Positions 20,663-28,638 of a stretch of DNA of 64,000 nucleotides are shown piece by piece (positions within the stretch are counted from its first letter, which is position 1; every line of letters begins with the position of its first letter). The DNA is taken from contig VHBQ01000002.1 in NCBI GenBank assembly GCA_016871855.1, forward strand, positions 57,836-121,835, read 5' to 3'. Source of the stretch: Gemmatimonadota bacterium (GTDB lineage: Bacteria; Gemmatimonadota; Gemmatimonadetes; Gemmatimonadales; Gemmatimonadaceae). Under the pieces are notes generated by a model. That model worked only from the letters and a program-made list of their open reading frames with translations. It was not told the DNA's origin and searched no databases. The position numbers and the translations under genes were made by a program.

Positions 20663-21088
20663 ATGGATCGCAAGGCGGAAGCACAGTGGTTTGGCGACCT
20701 CAAGTCGGGCAAGGGCACGATGGCGGTCGGCAGCGGCGCGTTCAGTGGCCCGTTCTCGTTCATCAGCCGCTTTGAGGGCAGCAAGGATACCAACCCCGAG
20801 GAACTGCTCGGCGCGGCGCACGCGGGTTGCTTCTCCATGGCGCTGGCGAACTCGCTCGCGCAGGCGGGCCACCCGGCGACCAGCGTGAAGACGACCGCCG
20901 TGGTGAGCGCCAACAAGACCGAGGCCGGCTTTGCCGTCACCAACATCGCGCTTACCACACGCGGCGTGGTCCCGGGGCTGTCGAACGAGAAGTTCGTGGA
21001 GTTCGCGGAAGCGACCAAGACGGGCTGCATCGTGTCGCGGGCGCTGGCCGCGGTGCCCATGACGCTCGACGCGGCGCTCGAAGGGTAG
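20663..21088 (+). CDS. OsmC/Ohr family peroxidase
   Basis: A thiol-dependent peroxidase of 141 residues that reduces organic hydroperoxides. Both reactive cysteines are present: Cys56 in AAHAGCFSMAL and Cys122 in TGCIVSRAL. The conserved NPEELLGAAHAGCF block identifies the OsmC rather than the Ohr branch. ATG 20663 is preceded by GGAG (spacing 10). It may respond to oxidative or osmotic stress, as the family does. It lies upstream of two envelope genes. Confidence 0.9.
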   Translation: MDRKAEAQWFGDLKSGKGTMAVGSGAFSGPFSFISRFEGSKDTNPEELLGAAHAGCFSMALANSLAQAGHPATSVKTTAVVSANKTEAGFAVTNIALTTRGVVPGLSNEKFVEFAEATKTGCIVSRALAAVPMTLDAALEG

Positions 21089-21159
21089 TCTCGACCGCGG
21101 CGCCCGCCTCCGAACAACGCGAGCGGCGGGCGCCGCGCCACCCACACGCGGGAGGCCTG

Positions 21160-21363
21160 GTGCAGTACGAGATCATCGCGCTCAACCTGCTGTACGCCAT
21201 CGCCGGCGTCGTGCTGATGTTCCTGAGCTACCGCGCCATCGACCGGCTCACGCCGGAGGTCAACTTCCCGGCGGAGCTCGGCAAGGGCAACGTCGCGGTG
21301 GCGATCTTCGTGGCGGCGATCTTCATCTCGATCGCCATGATCATCGGCAGCGCGCTGAACTGA
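21160..21363 (+). CDS. DUF350-type small membrane protein
   Basis: A 67-residue protein with two hydrophobic segments (about 5-24 and 44-64) around the motif LGKGNVAVAIFVAA, which matches the DUF350 family. Full-size members carry two such units; this one has a single unit. The start GTG 21160 is supported by GGAGG four bases upstream. The stop shares one base with the next gene. Function is unknown; membrane location is inferred. Confidence 0.7.
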   Translation: MQYEIIALNLLYAIAGVVLMFLSYRAIDRLTPEVNFPAELGKGNVAVAIFVAAIFISIAMIIGSALN

Positions 21364-22007
21364 TGCCCGGCTGGCGCACCCCGTGCCTCGCGGCGCTCGT
21401 CGTCGCAATGGGCGTGGCGGGGCCGACGACCGCACCGGCTCAGAGTGCCCCCGCCCAGGCGGCGCCGCTTCGTGGCGCCGCCAAGCGGCTCGCTGACCGC
21501 AACGCCAGTCGGTACGACGAGATCTTCCGGCGGTACACCAAGCGCTACTTCGGCCCCGGCTTCGATTGGCGGCTTTTCAAGGCGCAGGGCATGGCGGAGA
21601 GCGGCCTCGACCCTGACGCGACCAGCTACGTCGGCGCCCGCGGCATCATGCAACTGATGCCCGCCACCTATCAGGGCATCACGTCCCGGCGCCCGGAGTT
21701 TGGCGCCATCAACGACCCCGAGTGGAACATCGCCGCGGGGATCATGCACGATCGCTATCTCTGGAAGCTCTGGAGCGAGTCCATCAGCGAACGCGAGCGG
21801 CCGGCCTTCATGTTCGGCAGCTATAACGCCGGCGAAGGGACCATTCGTCGTGCTCGGCGTTCAGCCCTGGATCGTGTGGGCGCCGCCGAGGAATGGGCGC
21901 ACATCGAGGAGGTGGCGCCCACCGTGCCCCGCTGGCGCTACCGCGAGACGCTCGACTACGTGCGGAAGATCGACCGGTACTACGGCGACATTCGCCGGCC
22001 GCGGTAG
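21363..22007 (+). CDS. Lytic murein transglycosylase (SLT family)
   Basis: Secreted peptidoglycan-cleaving enzyme of 214 residues. A signal peptide ends near APAQS. The SLT domain has the catalytic Glu79 in AQGMAESGLDP, then GARGIMQLMPATYQG and FGSYNAGEGTIRRA. It resembles the C-terminal domain of MltF without the solute-binding part. ATG 21363 overlaps the DUF350 stop (TGATG). It is convergent with the dCMP deaminase-like gene. Confidence 0.9.
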   Translation: MPGWRTPCLAALVVAMGVAGPTTAPAQSAPAQAAPLRGAAKRLADRNASRYDEIFRRYTKRYFGPGFDWRLFKAQGMAESGLDPDATSYVGARGIMQLMPATYQGITSRRPEFGAINDPEWNIAAGIMHDRYLWKLWSESISERERPAFMFGSYNAGEGTIRRARRSALDRVGAAEEWAHIEEVAPTVPRWRYRETLDYVRKIDRYYGDIRRPR

Positions 22008-22035
22008 CGGCGTACGACGCGGTCCCCCGCCCGGC

Positions 22036-22467
22036 TCAGTTCAGGTCGAGCTGTACCCAATCCACTCCGAAGTGCGCCAGAATCGCGTTCCGCTCCTCGC
22101 GCTCTTGCTCGGCGATGCTCGTGTACGGATGCTGGAACACCACTCGGCGCACGCCGCGACGCACCAGGGCGCGCGTACACGCCAAGCAGGGCTCGTGCGT
22201 CACGTACGCCGCGGCCACATGACCGTCGCAGAACCCCAGCGCGTTCTCCTCGGCGTGCGACGTGTGCAGGCAGCGCTGGCCCGGCTTGCAGGTCTCCGGC
22301 GTGCAGTGCGACATCCCTGGCAACGCCCCGTTGAATCCCGCCGACGCGATCCCGCCGTCGGGGCGCAGGAGCACCGCACCGACCTTCAGCCGGCAGCAGG
22401 TCCCCAGCCGGCTCAACTCGTTGGCCATGCGAAGGAACACTTCGTCTTTGAGCTCTTTGCGGTTCAT
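22036..22467 (-). CDS. Deoxycytidylate (dCMP) deaminase family protein (ComEB-like)
   Basis: A 143-residue zinc hydrolase that would deaminate dCMP to dUMP for thymidylate synthesis. Zinc and proton-relay residues are His71-Ala-Glu73 in HAEENAL, and Cys94 and Cys97 in HEPCLACTRAL. Cysteines at 55, 60 and 66 may bind a second metal, as in ComEB proteins. ATG 22467 begins the conserved region (MNRKELKDEVFLRMA); the frame stays open upstream through repeats but without similarity. Its closest upstream neighbour is the tmRNA gene. Confidence 0.88.
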   Translation of the reverse strand: MNRKELKDEVFLRMANELSRLGTCCRLKVGAVLLRPDGGIASAGFNGALPGMSHCTPETCKPGQRCLHTSHAEENALGFCDGHVAAAYVTHEPCLACTRALVRRGVRRVVFQHPYTSIAEQEREERNAILAHFGVDWVQLDLN

Positions 22468-22587
22468 GAATCGGCGTGAGAGAGACGCGAAGAAGATGGC
22501 CGCGTGACAGCGGCCGAGCAACGGGGTGATCGGTTGCGGCCACGGTCGCGCGTTGGCCCAGCAGGCGTCGCCTGCACACCGAGGACT

Positions 22588-22623
22588 CCACCGTCTACCG
22601 TCTACCGTCCACCGTCTGCCGTC
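22588..22623. repeat. ACCGTCT-type short-word array, copy A
   Basis: About five tandem variants of (C/T)ACCGTC with T/C alternation lie between the tmRNA 3' end and the dCMP deaminase gene. The same words recur at 30221, 45722 and 55910. A 15-base palindrome (GCAGGCG-T-CGCCTGC) is just to its left at 22561-22575. Confidence 0.8.
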
Positions 22624-22635
22624 AATCTCCCCAAC

Positions 22636-22670
22636 GCAAAACGGGCCGCGCATCGCGCGACCCGTTTTGC
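22636..22670 (-). terminator. Terminator of the tmRNA gene
   Basis: Ten-bp outer arms (GCAAAACGGG / CCCGTTTTGC) plus an inner GC stem form a strong hairpin. The T-rich arm sequence ends the minus-strand transcript. It lies 5 bases beyond the mature tmRNA 3' end and reads as a rho-independent terminator. Confidence 0.85.
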
Positions 22671-22674
22671 GGCA

Positions 22675-23034
22675 TGGAGGCGGGGAGAGTCGAACTCCCG
22701 TCTTGCACAGGATCATCCACAGCGTCTACGTGCGTAGCTCACCGATTGATGTTTCCGGCGGCTGGGTGGTGAGCGCCCGACCGACGGATGAGCCCTCTAG
22801 AGTTTCGCGCCGCCGTCGAGGACGTACGGCCGCGCTATCCCGGATTTGCGATACCTGACGAGCCGCCCCGGGAGGGCTTCCCACCAGGCACTGCTGGGGT
22901 AACGCCTAAGCGTTACGCAGCAAGAGCGAAGTTGTTGTTCGCAGTTAACGTTTCCCAGGCGGATTAACGAGGAACCCGAGGACCTCGGCACGCAGCCACG
23001 GAGCCACCTACACAATCGAAACCAGGTCGCCCCC
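22675..23034 (-). ncRNA. ssrA: Transfer-messenger RNA (tmRNA)
   Basis: Rescues stalled ribosomes. The 5' end GGGGGCGACCTGGTTTCGAT (from 23034) pairs with the 3' acceptor strand CGCCTCC-A (22682-22675). The T-arm GGGAGTTCGACTCTCCC is intact. CCA is not encoded. The tag reading frame ends ANNNFALAA-stop (22942-22913); upstream in frame it reads AWETLT, and the exact resume codon is uncertain. The transcript probably starts a little upstream, where TATATT near 23050 may be the -10, and is trimmed by RNase P. Confidence 0.95.
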
Positions 23035-23076
23035 GACTACAGACCTAAATATAGCAGGCTTTCATACAATGGTGAC

Positions 23077-23204
23077 ATGGACCGAGGATCACGATGCAGG
23101 ATAACGACTTAGGAACCTGATGGTCGATCGCCAATCTCCATCCGCATTCGCAATCCTCAATCGCAATCCTCGGTCCAAGTCCTCAATCGCCGGCCTCGGT
23201 CCAA
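23077..23204. repeat. Dyad element I, copy 1
   Basis: Starts with ATGGACCGAGGAT and ends with the inverse ATCCTCGGTCCAAGTCC, followed by a second, partial CCTCGGTCCAA. The body has CGATCGCCAATCTCC and tandem CGCAATCCTCAAT words. A related element is at 48511-48637. It lies between the GGDEF gene and the tmRNA promoter. Confidence 0.75.
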
Positions 23205-23208
23205 CCCC

Positions 23209-24822
23209 TTAGTCACCAGCGACAACTTGATTCCGCCCCGCATGCTTCGCCGCGTACAACCGCTCGTCCGCGCGCTTGAACAGCGTGGCGCGTCCCGCGC
23301 TCCCCGCGTGGTACGTCGCCACGCCCATGCTCACGGTCACCTGCAGCGTGCGCCCCGCCTGCGGGACCTCCAGCGCCTGGATTCCCTGACGCAGTCGCTC
23401 CGCCAACTCCGCGGCTCCCTCGAGTGAGGTCTGCGGCAGGATGAGCGCCAGTTCTTCCCCGCCCAGCCGCGCGCAGACGTCCACCGAGCGCACTCCCTCG
23501 TGAAGCACACGGGAGACCTGCTGCAGCACGACATCCCCGGCGTCATGGCCGTGCGTATCGTTCACTCGCTTGAAGAAGTCGATGTCGCAGATCACGAGCG
23601 CGCACGAGCCGCCGAAGCGGTCCGTCTCGGCGAGCACGCGTTCGAGCTGCTCGTCGAAGTGGCGGCGGTTCCACAGTCCCGTCAACGCGTCAGTGCGCGA
23701 GCGGCGGCTGGCGTCGGCCAACTCCCACGCCGTTTCCAGCGCGTTGACGGCGAGCGCGCTAAGCACGCTCCCATTGCGGATCTCGAGCGCGCGCAACACG
23801 CCCGGGACCGACGCGCCGACGATGATCGCGCCGATCGCATCGCTCCCCCGCATCATCGGCAGAACCGCCAGCGAGCCTGCCACGACGCCGGCATCGTCGT
23901 CGCGCAGCACGCCGCCGCGGTCGGAGAGGAACCGTGCGTCTTCCCAGAACGACGCCGTCCCCTCCGAGCACGACACGCCGGCCACCGACGTCGCGGTCAC
24001 GCGCCCTTCGCGCAGGCTGTCGGGCGCCTGCTTGCTCGAGGCGGACACCAGGCCGCTCCGGGACTCCGCGTTCCACCGCAGCAGCATCGCGTACTCCGCG
24101 CCGGTGACTTCGACGGCGTAGTCGCAGAGCGCGCTTTCCAGCGCTTCGGGCTCATGCGCGCGCTGCAGGTCCCGCGCGATGCGCAGCAACGCGCGGGTGA
24201 ACTGGCTCTGCCGCGCCACCTCGTTGCGGGCCGCGAACAGGCTGGCAAGGCGTCCCACCTGCGCCGCGTGGCGCGGCATCCAGTCGCGCAGCGCGTCGCG
24301 CGCCGTGAGGAAGCGCTCGCTGGTGGCCAGCACGATGGCGCCCGCCGGCTCGCCCGACGCGAACCGCACCGGACAGATGGCGATCCGCGGCTCGCCATCC
24401 CGCCGTTCGAATCCGACCATCTGCTCGGCCGCCGACCACGTGACCAGCGCCCGCTCCGGGGCGGTGCCCCACGCCGTCGCGCGCGGCAGTTCACCCGCGG
24501 CCGAACTCGCGACGATCTCCAGCGTCTCCGTTTCGCCGCCCGCACGCCGCCACAGGGTGACCTCGCTCGCCCCGTGCTGTCGCGCGACGTCCACCAGATA
24601 AGGGCGCAACTCGTCGGCCAGTTCCTGCGCGTCGCGTTCGGCGAACATCGCGGCGTCGGCGCCGCGCAGGACCTGCAGCGCGTCAATCGGCGCCCGCGTC
24701 GGCGTGGGCGATGACTCCACGCGCTCCGCCTCCACCGCGCCGCGCCGGCGCGCACCGAGCCAGAACCCCGCCGCCACTCCCGCGGCGCTCCCGACCACGA
24801 CGAGCGCGAGCGCGCCGTCCAC
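23209..24822 (-). CDS. Diguanylate cyclase (GAF-like sensor plus GGDEF)
   Basis: Makes c-di-GMP from two GTP. The 537-residue protein has one N-terminal membrane anchor (ALALVVVGSAAGVAAGFWLG). It continues with two GAF-like regions (about 45-200 and 210-370), then GGDEF from about 375 (TDALTGLWNRRHFDEQL). The active-site motif is GGEEL at 454-458, an active variant. An I-site RSVD lies at 445-448, five residues before, so product inhibition is expected. The start is GTG 24822, 3 bases after the larB stop, so it ends the dusB-larB unit. Confidence 0.9.
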   Translation of the reverse strand: MDGALALVVVGSAAGVAAGFWLGARRRGAVEAERVESSPTPTRAPIDALQVLRGADAAMFAERDAQELADELRPYLVDVARQHGASEVTLWRRAGGETETLEIVASSAAGELPRATAWGTAPERALVTWSAAEQMVGFERRDGEPRIAICPVRFASGEPAGAIVLATSERFLTARDALRDWMPRHAAQVGRLASLFAARNEVARQSQFTRALLRIARDLQRAHEPEALESALCDYAVEVTGAEYAMLLRWNAESRSGLVSASSKQAPDSLREGRVTATSVAGVSCSEGTASFWEDARFLSDRGGVLRDDDAGVVAGSLAVLPMMRGSDAIGAIIVGASVPGVLRALEIRNGSVLSALAVNALETAWELADASRRSRTDALTGLWNRRHFDEQLERVLAETDRFGGSCALVICDIDFFKRVNDTHGHDAGDVVLQQVSRVLHEGVRSVDVCARLGGEELALILPQTSLEGAAELAERLRQGIQALEVPQAGRTLQVTVSMGVATYHAGSAGRATLFKRADERLYAAKHAGRNQVVAGD

Positions 24823-24825
24823 GGC

Positions 24826-25581
24826 CTACACGCTCGGGGAGAGGATGCGCGCCGCGGCCACCGCGGCGCCGAAGCCGTTGTCGATGTTGCAGACGACAAC
24901 GCCGGCTGCGCACGAGTTGAGCATGGTGAGCAGCGCCGCCAATCCCTGAAAGCTCGCCCCGTAGCCGATGCTTGTTGGCACAGCGATGACCGGCACGCGC
25001 ACCATGCCACCGATCACCGACGGCAGCGCGCCGTCCATCCCAGCGACCACGACGATGACGCGCGCAGAGCGCAGGATCTCCTGTTGAGCGAGCACGCGAT
25101 GAATGCCGGCCACGCCGACGTCAGCCACGCGCCCCGCCGCGTGCCCAAAGGCCCGCAGCGTCACGAGGCACTCCTGCGCAACCGGGAGATCGCCTGTCCC
25201 CGCCGTCACGACGAGCGCGCCGGTCTCTGCCGGCGCTGCGGCCCCGTCGCGCCGCATGAGTACGGTGCACCCCAGCGCATCCACCTCCGCCGCTGGGAAC
25301 GCGACAGCCAGCGCGTCACGCATCGGCGCGTCCGCACGCGTCACCAGGAAACCGTCGCCATGCGCGGCCAGCCGCGCGCAGATCTGCAACGCCTGCTCCG
25401 GCGTCTTGCCCTCGCCGAACACCACTTCCGGGTAGCCCTGCCGCAACGCGCGGTGGTGGTCGATCTGCGCGAACTTCAGGTCCTCCACCGGCGCGGCATC
25501 GAGCTGCGCCAGCGCGTCCTCCACCGTGCGGCGCCCGGCGGCCACGTCGGCAAGCAAGGCTCGCGCGCGATCGCGAATCAT
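24826..25581 (-). CDS. larB: LarB, nickel-pincer cofactor biosynthesis (pyridinium biscarboxylate mononucleotide synthase)
   Basis: LarB carboxylates and hydrolyses nicotinic acid adenine dinucleotide in the first step to the nickel-pincer cofactor. The 251-residue protein has an N-terminal helical part and a PurE-like C-terminal domain. Typical sequences are GYPEVVFGEGKTPEQ, VVTAGTGDLPVAQE and VIAVPTSIGYGASFQG. ATG 25581 overlaps the dusB stop (ATGA). Older annotations call such proteins AIR carboxylase or CpmA. LarC and LarE are not in this window. Confidence 0.88.
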   Translation of the reverse strand: MIRDRARALLADVAAGRRTVEDALAQLDAAPVEDLKFAQIDHHRALRQGYPEVVFGEGKTPEQALQICARLAAHGDGFLVTRADAPMRDALAVAFPAAEVDALGCTVLMRRDGAAAPAETGALVVTAGTGDLPVAQECLVTLRAFGHAAGRVADVGVAGIHRVLAQQEILRSARVIVVVAGMDGALPSVIGGMVRVPVIAVPTSIGYGASFQGLAALLTMLNSCAAGVVVCNIDNGFGAAVAAARILSPSV

Positions 25582-26600
25582 GCCGCCGGCTCCACCGTCG
25601 CCGTCGCCGCGCCCTCGTGCCGCTCCCACTCATGCGCGAGGTACTCGTGGAAGATCCCCTCGACTTCGCCGAACGACGCCACGGCGTGGAGCTTCTTGCG
25701 CAGGGCCGCCGAGCCGGGGAGTCCGCGAACATACCAGCCGAGGTGTTTGCGAAACTCGATGGCCGCCCCTTCGGGGTCCCGCTCGTACTCCTGCACCATG
25801 CGCGCGTGATCGAGCGCGGCGGCGAAACGACCGTGGACGTCCGGCGCTTCGGGAACGGGCGTGCCGTCAATGAGCGCCCGCGCCTCCCGGAAGATCCACG
25901 GCTGGCCGAACGCCCCACGGCCGATCATCACCCCGGCACATCCGGTGTGCTGCCACAGGCGCAGCGCGTCGGCCGAGTGCTTGATGTCGCCGTTGCCGAT
26001 GACCGGAATGTCGAGCGCCTCCGTGACGCGCGCGATCTCATCCCAGTTGGCCGACCCGGTGTACATCTGCGTGCGCGTTCGCGCGTGAAGGGCAAGCATA
26101 CGGGCCCCGGCATCCTGGCAACGCAACGCGATGCCCACCGGATCGCGCAGCTCTTCGCTCCACCCGCTCCGAATCTTGACCGTCACCGGCAGATGTGTCG
26201 CCGCGGCTACCGCGCGGATCACGGACTGAACCAGATCAAGGTCGCGGAGACACCCCGACCCCCCGTTGCGGCGAACCACCTTCTTCACCGGACAGCCGAA
26301 ATTGATGTCGATGTAGTCGGGCTCGAACAACTCGGTCACGAGCCGCGCGGCGTCCCCCATGGCCGGGGGCTCGGCGCCGAAGATCTGCACCCCAATTGGC
26401 CGCTCGTCCGCCGAGAACTTGAGCTTGCCCAGGGTCGCCTCGTTCTCCCGGCGAATGCCCTCTGCCGAAAGGAACTCCGTCACGACCACATCCGCGCCAA
26501 AGCGGCGGCACAGGCGTCGGAATGGGGACTCCGACACCCCCGCCATCGGCGCCAGGAAGACAGGAACGTCCGAGGAAACCTGAAAGGGAAAACGGGGCAT
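25578..26600 (-). CDS. dusB: tRNA-dihydrouridine synthase, DusB type
   Basis: Flavoenzyme reducing uridine to dihydrouridine in tRNA. The 340-residue product from ATG 26600 begins MPRFPFQVSSDVPVFLAPMAGV. The catalytic Cys103 lies in INFGCPVKKVVRRNGGS, and NGDIKHSADALR and MIGRGAFGQPW bind FMN phosphate. A longer frame from 26639 exists, but the promoter places transcription at 26600. It is the first gene of dusB-larB-GGDEF. Confidence 0.94.
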   Translation of the reverse strand: MPRFPFQVSSDVPVFLAPMAGVSESPFRRLCRRFGADVVVTEFLSAEGIRRENEATLGKLKFSADERPIGVQIFGAEPPAMGDAARLVTELFEPDYIDINFGCPVKKVVRRNGGSGCLRDLDLVQSVIRAVAAATHLPVTVKIRSGWSEELRDPVGIALRCQDAGARMLALHARTRTQMYTGSANWDEIARVTEALDIPVIGNGDIKHSADALRLWQHTGCAGVMIGRGAFGQPWIFREARALIDGTPVPEAPDVHGRFAAALDHARMVQEYERDPEGAAIEFRKHLGWYVRGLPGSAALRKKLHAVASFGEVEGIFHEYLAHEWERHEGAATATVEPAA

Positions 26601-26636
26601 CCCAATCAACTTAATTGGAAGGCCAAGTCCGTGCAA
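26601..26636 (-). promoter_or_regulatory. dusB promoter, predicted leaderless, with overlapping quasi-palindrome
   Basis: On the minus strand TTGCAC (26636-26631), a 17-base spacer and TAAGTT (26613-26608) are followed by 7 bases and the dusB ATG. A 17-base near-palindrome (CCAATCAA-C-TTAATTGG, 26602-26618) overlaps the -10 and could be an operator. The -35 boxes of dusB and divergent ptsN are 9 bases apart. Confidence 0.6.
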
Positions 26637-26645
26637 CAAAACGAT

Positions 26646-26674
26646 TTGACTTCATTCGCGCCGCGAGTTACCTT
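26646..26674 (+). promoter_or_regulatory. ptsN promoter
   Basis: TTGACT (26646-26651), a 17-base spacer and TACCTT (26669-26674) form a near-consensus sigma-70 promoter. Transcription would begin near 26681, nine bases before in-frame ATG 26690 and about 33 before ATG 26714. Confidence 0.7.
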
Positions 26675-26713
26675 CGCCGTAGTAACGACATGCCTGTGCC
26701 TCCGGGGTCTCGA

Positions 26714-27166
26714 ATGGAACTGCGCGAATTTTTTGCCGAAGATGCCGTCAAGCTCGATCTCGTCGGCACCACCAAGGACGACATCCTCAAGGAACTGATC
26801 GGCCTGCTCGGCCTCGACGACAAGAACGAGCAGATGCTGTTCAAGATGCTCAAGCGCCGCGAGAATCTCGGCTCCACGGGCATCGGCCGCGGCATCGCCA
26901 TTCCGCACTGCCGCTCGCTGGTGGTCAGCAAGCTGCGGGTGGCGTTCGGCAGGAAGCGGGACGGCATCGACTTCAAAGCGATGGACGGTCAGCCGGTCCA
27001 CTTCTTCTTCCTGATCGTCGCGCCGCCGCTCGAGGTTTCCAACCAGTATCTCCCCGTGCTCGGCAAGATCGCCCAGTTCTCGAAGGAACCCGATCTCCCC
27101 GACCGCCTCCTCAAGCTGACCCAGCCCGCGGAGTTCATGAAGCTCCTCGAGGAGAAGGGGATCTAG
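26714..27166 (+). CDS. ptsN: PTS IIA domain protein, nitrogen-regulatory (PtsN) type
   Basis: A free-standing EIIA domain of 150 residues, phosphorylated on a histidine and acting in regulation rather than sugar uptake. The phosphorylatable His65 is in GIAIPHCRS, and GSTGIGRGIAIPH is the family signature. ATG 26714 (MELREFF) fits the family's length; ATG 26690 would add eight residues. It is the only plus-strand gene in this part of the window. A strong terminator follows. Confidence 0.87.
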   Translation: MELREFFAEDAVKLDLVGTTKDDILKELIGLLGLDDKNEQMLFKMLKRRENLGSTGIGRGIAIPHCRSLVVSKLRVAFGRKRDGIDFKAMDGQPVHFFFLIVAPPLEVSNQYLPVLGKIAQFSKEPDLPDRLLKLTQPAEFMKLLEEKGI

Positions 27167-27213
27167 CGGACACCGTCGCCGCGGTGCGCGCGGCGTTCGA
27201 TCGAGACGAGCTT

Positions 27214-27247
27214 CGGGCGGCGCGCGTCGGCGCGCCGCCCGTCTTTT
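27214..27247 (+). terminator. Terminator of ptsN
   Basis: Perfect 12-bp arms (CGGGCGGCGCGC / GCGCGCCGCCCG) with a GTCG loop and the tail TCTTTT. It is a textbook rho-independent terminator between ptsN and the convergent MATE gene. Confidence 0.9.
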
Positions 27248-27249
27248 CG

Positions 27250-28638
27250 CTAATGCCCCGCCCCGCCGTCTTCGACGCGAACGCGGGAGATGTCGCCGCG
27301 TAGCCGCCGCTGCACACGCCACGCCTGCAAGAGCGCCGCGACGATCAGCCCCGAGGTCAGCCCCCACCAGATCCCGGCCCCTCCCAAGCTCGTGCGGAAA
27401 CCGAGCCAGCCGGAGAGCGGCACGCCAATCCCCCAAAAACCCAGGAGATGGAGGAGCATCGGCACTTTCGTGTCGCCCGTGCCGCGGGCGAGCCCACTCG
27501 CGACCGCCTGCGTGCCGTCGAAGACCTGAAAGACGCCGGCGATCACGATCAGGCTGGTCGCCATCTGGCTCACCGCTGCGTCTGCCGTGAACCACCCAGC
27601 GATCGCGCCGGGGAACGAGAGCATGAGCAGGCCGCTGGTTGCCATGAAGCCCACGCCCAGCACCCACGCACCCGCCGCATGCCGCCGTGCCGAGGGCAGG
27701 TCGGCTCGGCCGACCGCCTGCCCAACCAGCGCCGCCGCCGCCACCGAGAAGCCCACCGGCACCATGAACGTGAGGGACGCAAGACTGAGCGCCACCTCGT
27801 GGGCGGCGAGTGGCACCGTCCCCAGCCAGCCGAACATCAACGTGGCGACGGCGAATGCGCCGGCTTCAAAGAACCACTGGAATCCGATGGGAGCGCCGAG
27901 TTGAACCGTGCGCCACAGCGGCCCCCACTCGAACGCCATGCGCCAAGATCCGGTCAGGTGCGGGCGCAGCGGCCCCCACCCGACGCCCAGCAGCGTGACG
28001 AGCATCACCCAGCGCGCGAGCACCGTGGACCACGCCGATCCGGCCACGCCCAGGGCGGGCGCGCCGAGGTTGCCGAAGATCAGCACCCAGTTGGCGGCCA
28101 CATTCACGACGTTCGCGACCACCACCGCCACGAGGACCGGCCGGACGCTGAGCATCGCCTGCATCGATTGCCGCAGCACAACGAAGACGAAGAACGGCAG
28201 CAAGCCCGCGGCGCTGATCTCCACGTACTGTCGGGCAAGCGGCACGACCTCACTGGGCTGTCGGAGCAGCAGGAGGGCCGGTCCGCTCGCGGTGAACGCC
28301 AGCGCCACCAGCACGCTGATCACGACAGCGAGCAGCACGCCACGCTGGATACCGCGCCGCGCCGCCGGCTGGTCGCCGGCGCCGATGGCCTGGGAGACCA
28401 CCGGGTCGAGCGCCATCAACGTCCCCATGCCGAGGATCGCGATGTTGTAGAAGTAGAAGTTGCCCAGCGCAACGCCGCCCAGCGCGTCGGCGGACAAGCG
28501 CCCGACCATCAGCGTATCCACGAACCCCATCGCCTGCAGCCCGACCTGCACCACCACCACCGGGGCGGCGATGCCGAGCATCTCGCGCAGTTCGGCGCGC
28601 GTGGGCCAGGAAAAGGAGCGCCGGTGCGCTACTCCCAC
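27250..28638 (-). CDS. MATE family cation/drug exporter (NorM-like)
   Basis: Multidrug or toxin antiporter in the inner membrane, 462 residues, with about twelve hydrophobic segments in two halves. The family patterns [20 protein letters not shown] (about 37-56) and [20 protein letters not shown] in the second half are visible. The start is GTG 28638, overlapping the 3' end of guaA by 10 bases, so it is expressed with guaA. The substrate is not predictable. Confidence 0.9.
   Translation of the reverse strand: MGVAHRRSFSWPTRAELREMLGIAAPVVVVQVGLQAMGFVDTLMVGRLSADALGGVALGNFYFYNIAILGMGTLMALDPVVSQAIGAGDQPAARRGIQRGVLLAVVISVLVALAFTASGPALLLLRQPSEVVPLARQYVEISAAGLLPFFVFVVLRQSMQAMLSVRPVLVAVVVANVVNVAANWVLIFGNLGAPALGVAGSAWSTVLARWVMLVTLLGVGWGPLRPHLTGSWRMAFEWGPLWRTVQLGAPIGFQWFFEAGAFAVATLMFGWLGTVPLAAHEVALSLASLTFMVPVGFSVAAAALVGQAVGRADLPSARRHAAGAWVLGVGFMATSGLLMLSFPGAIAGWFTADAAVSQMATSLIVIAGVFQVFDGTQAVASGLARGTGDTKVPMLLHLLGFWGIGVPLSGWLGFRTSLGGAGIWWGLTSGLIVAALLQAWRVQRRLRGDISRVRVEDGGAGH

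Noticed and set aside
22036-22716. A longer dCMP deaminase-like protein starting at 22716
   Set aside because: The extra 83 codons would run through the ACCGTC array, the tmRNA terminator and the tmRNA 3' end; similarity begins at ATG 22467.
22540-23210. tRNA genes or an attachment site next to the tmRNA
   Set aside because: No tRNA-like acceptor/T-arm pair other than tmRNA, no duplicated tmRNA 3' end and no integrase, so there is no sign of an integrated element.
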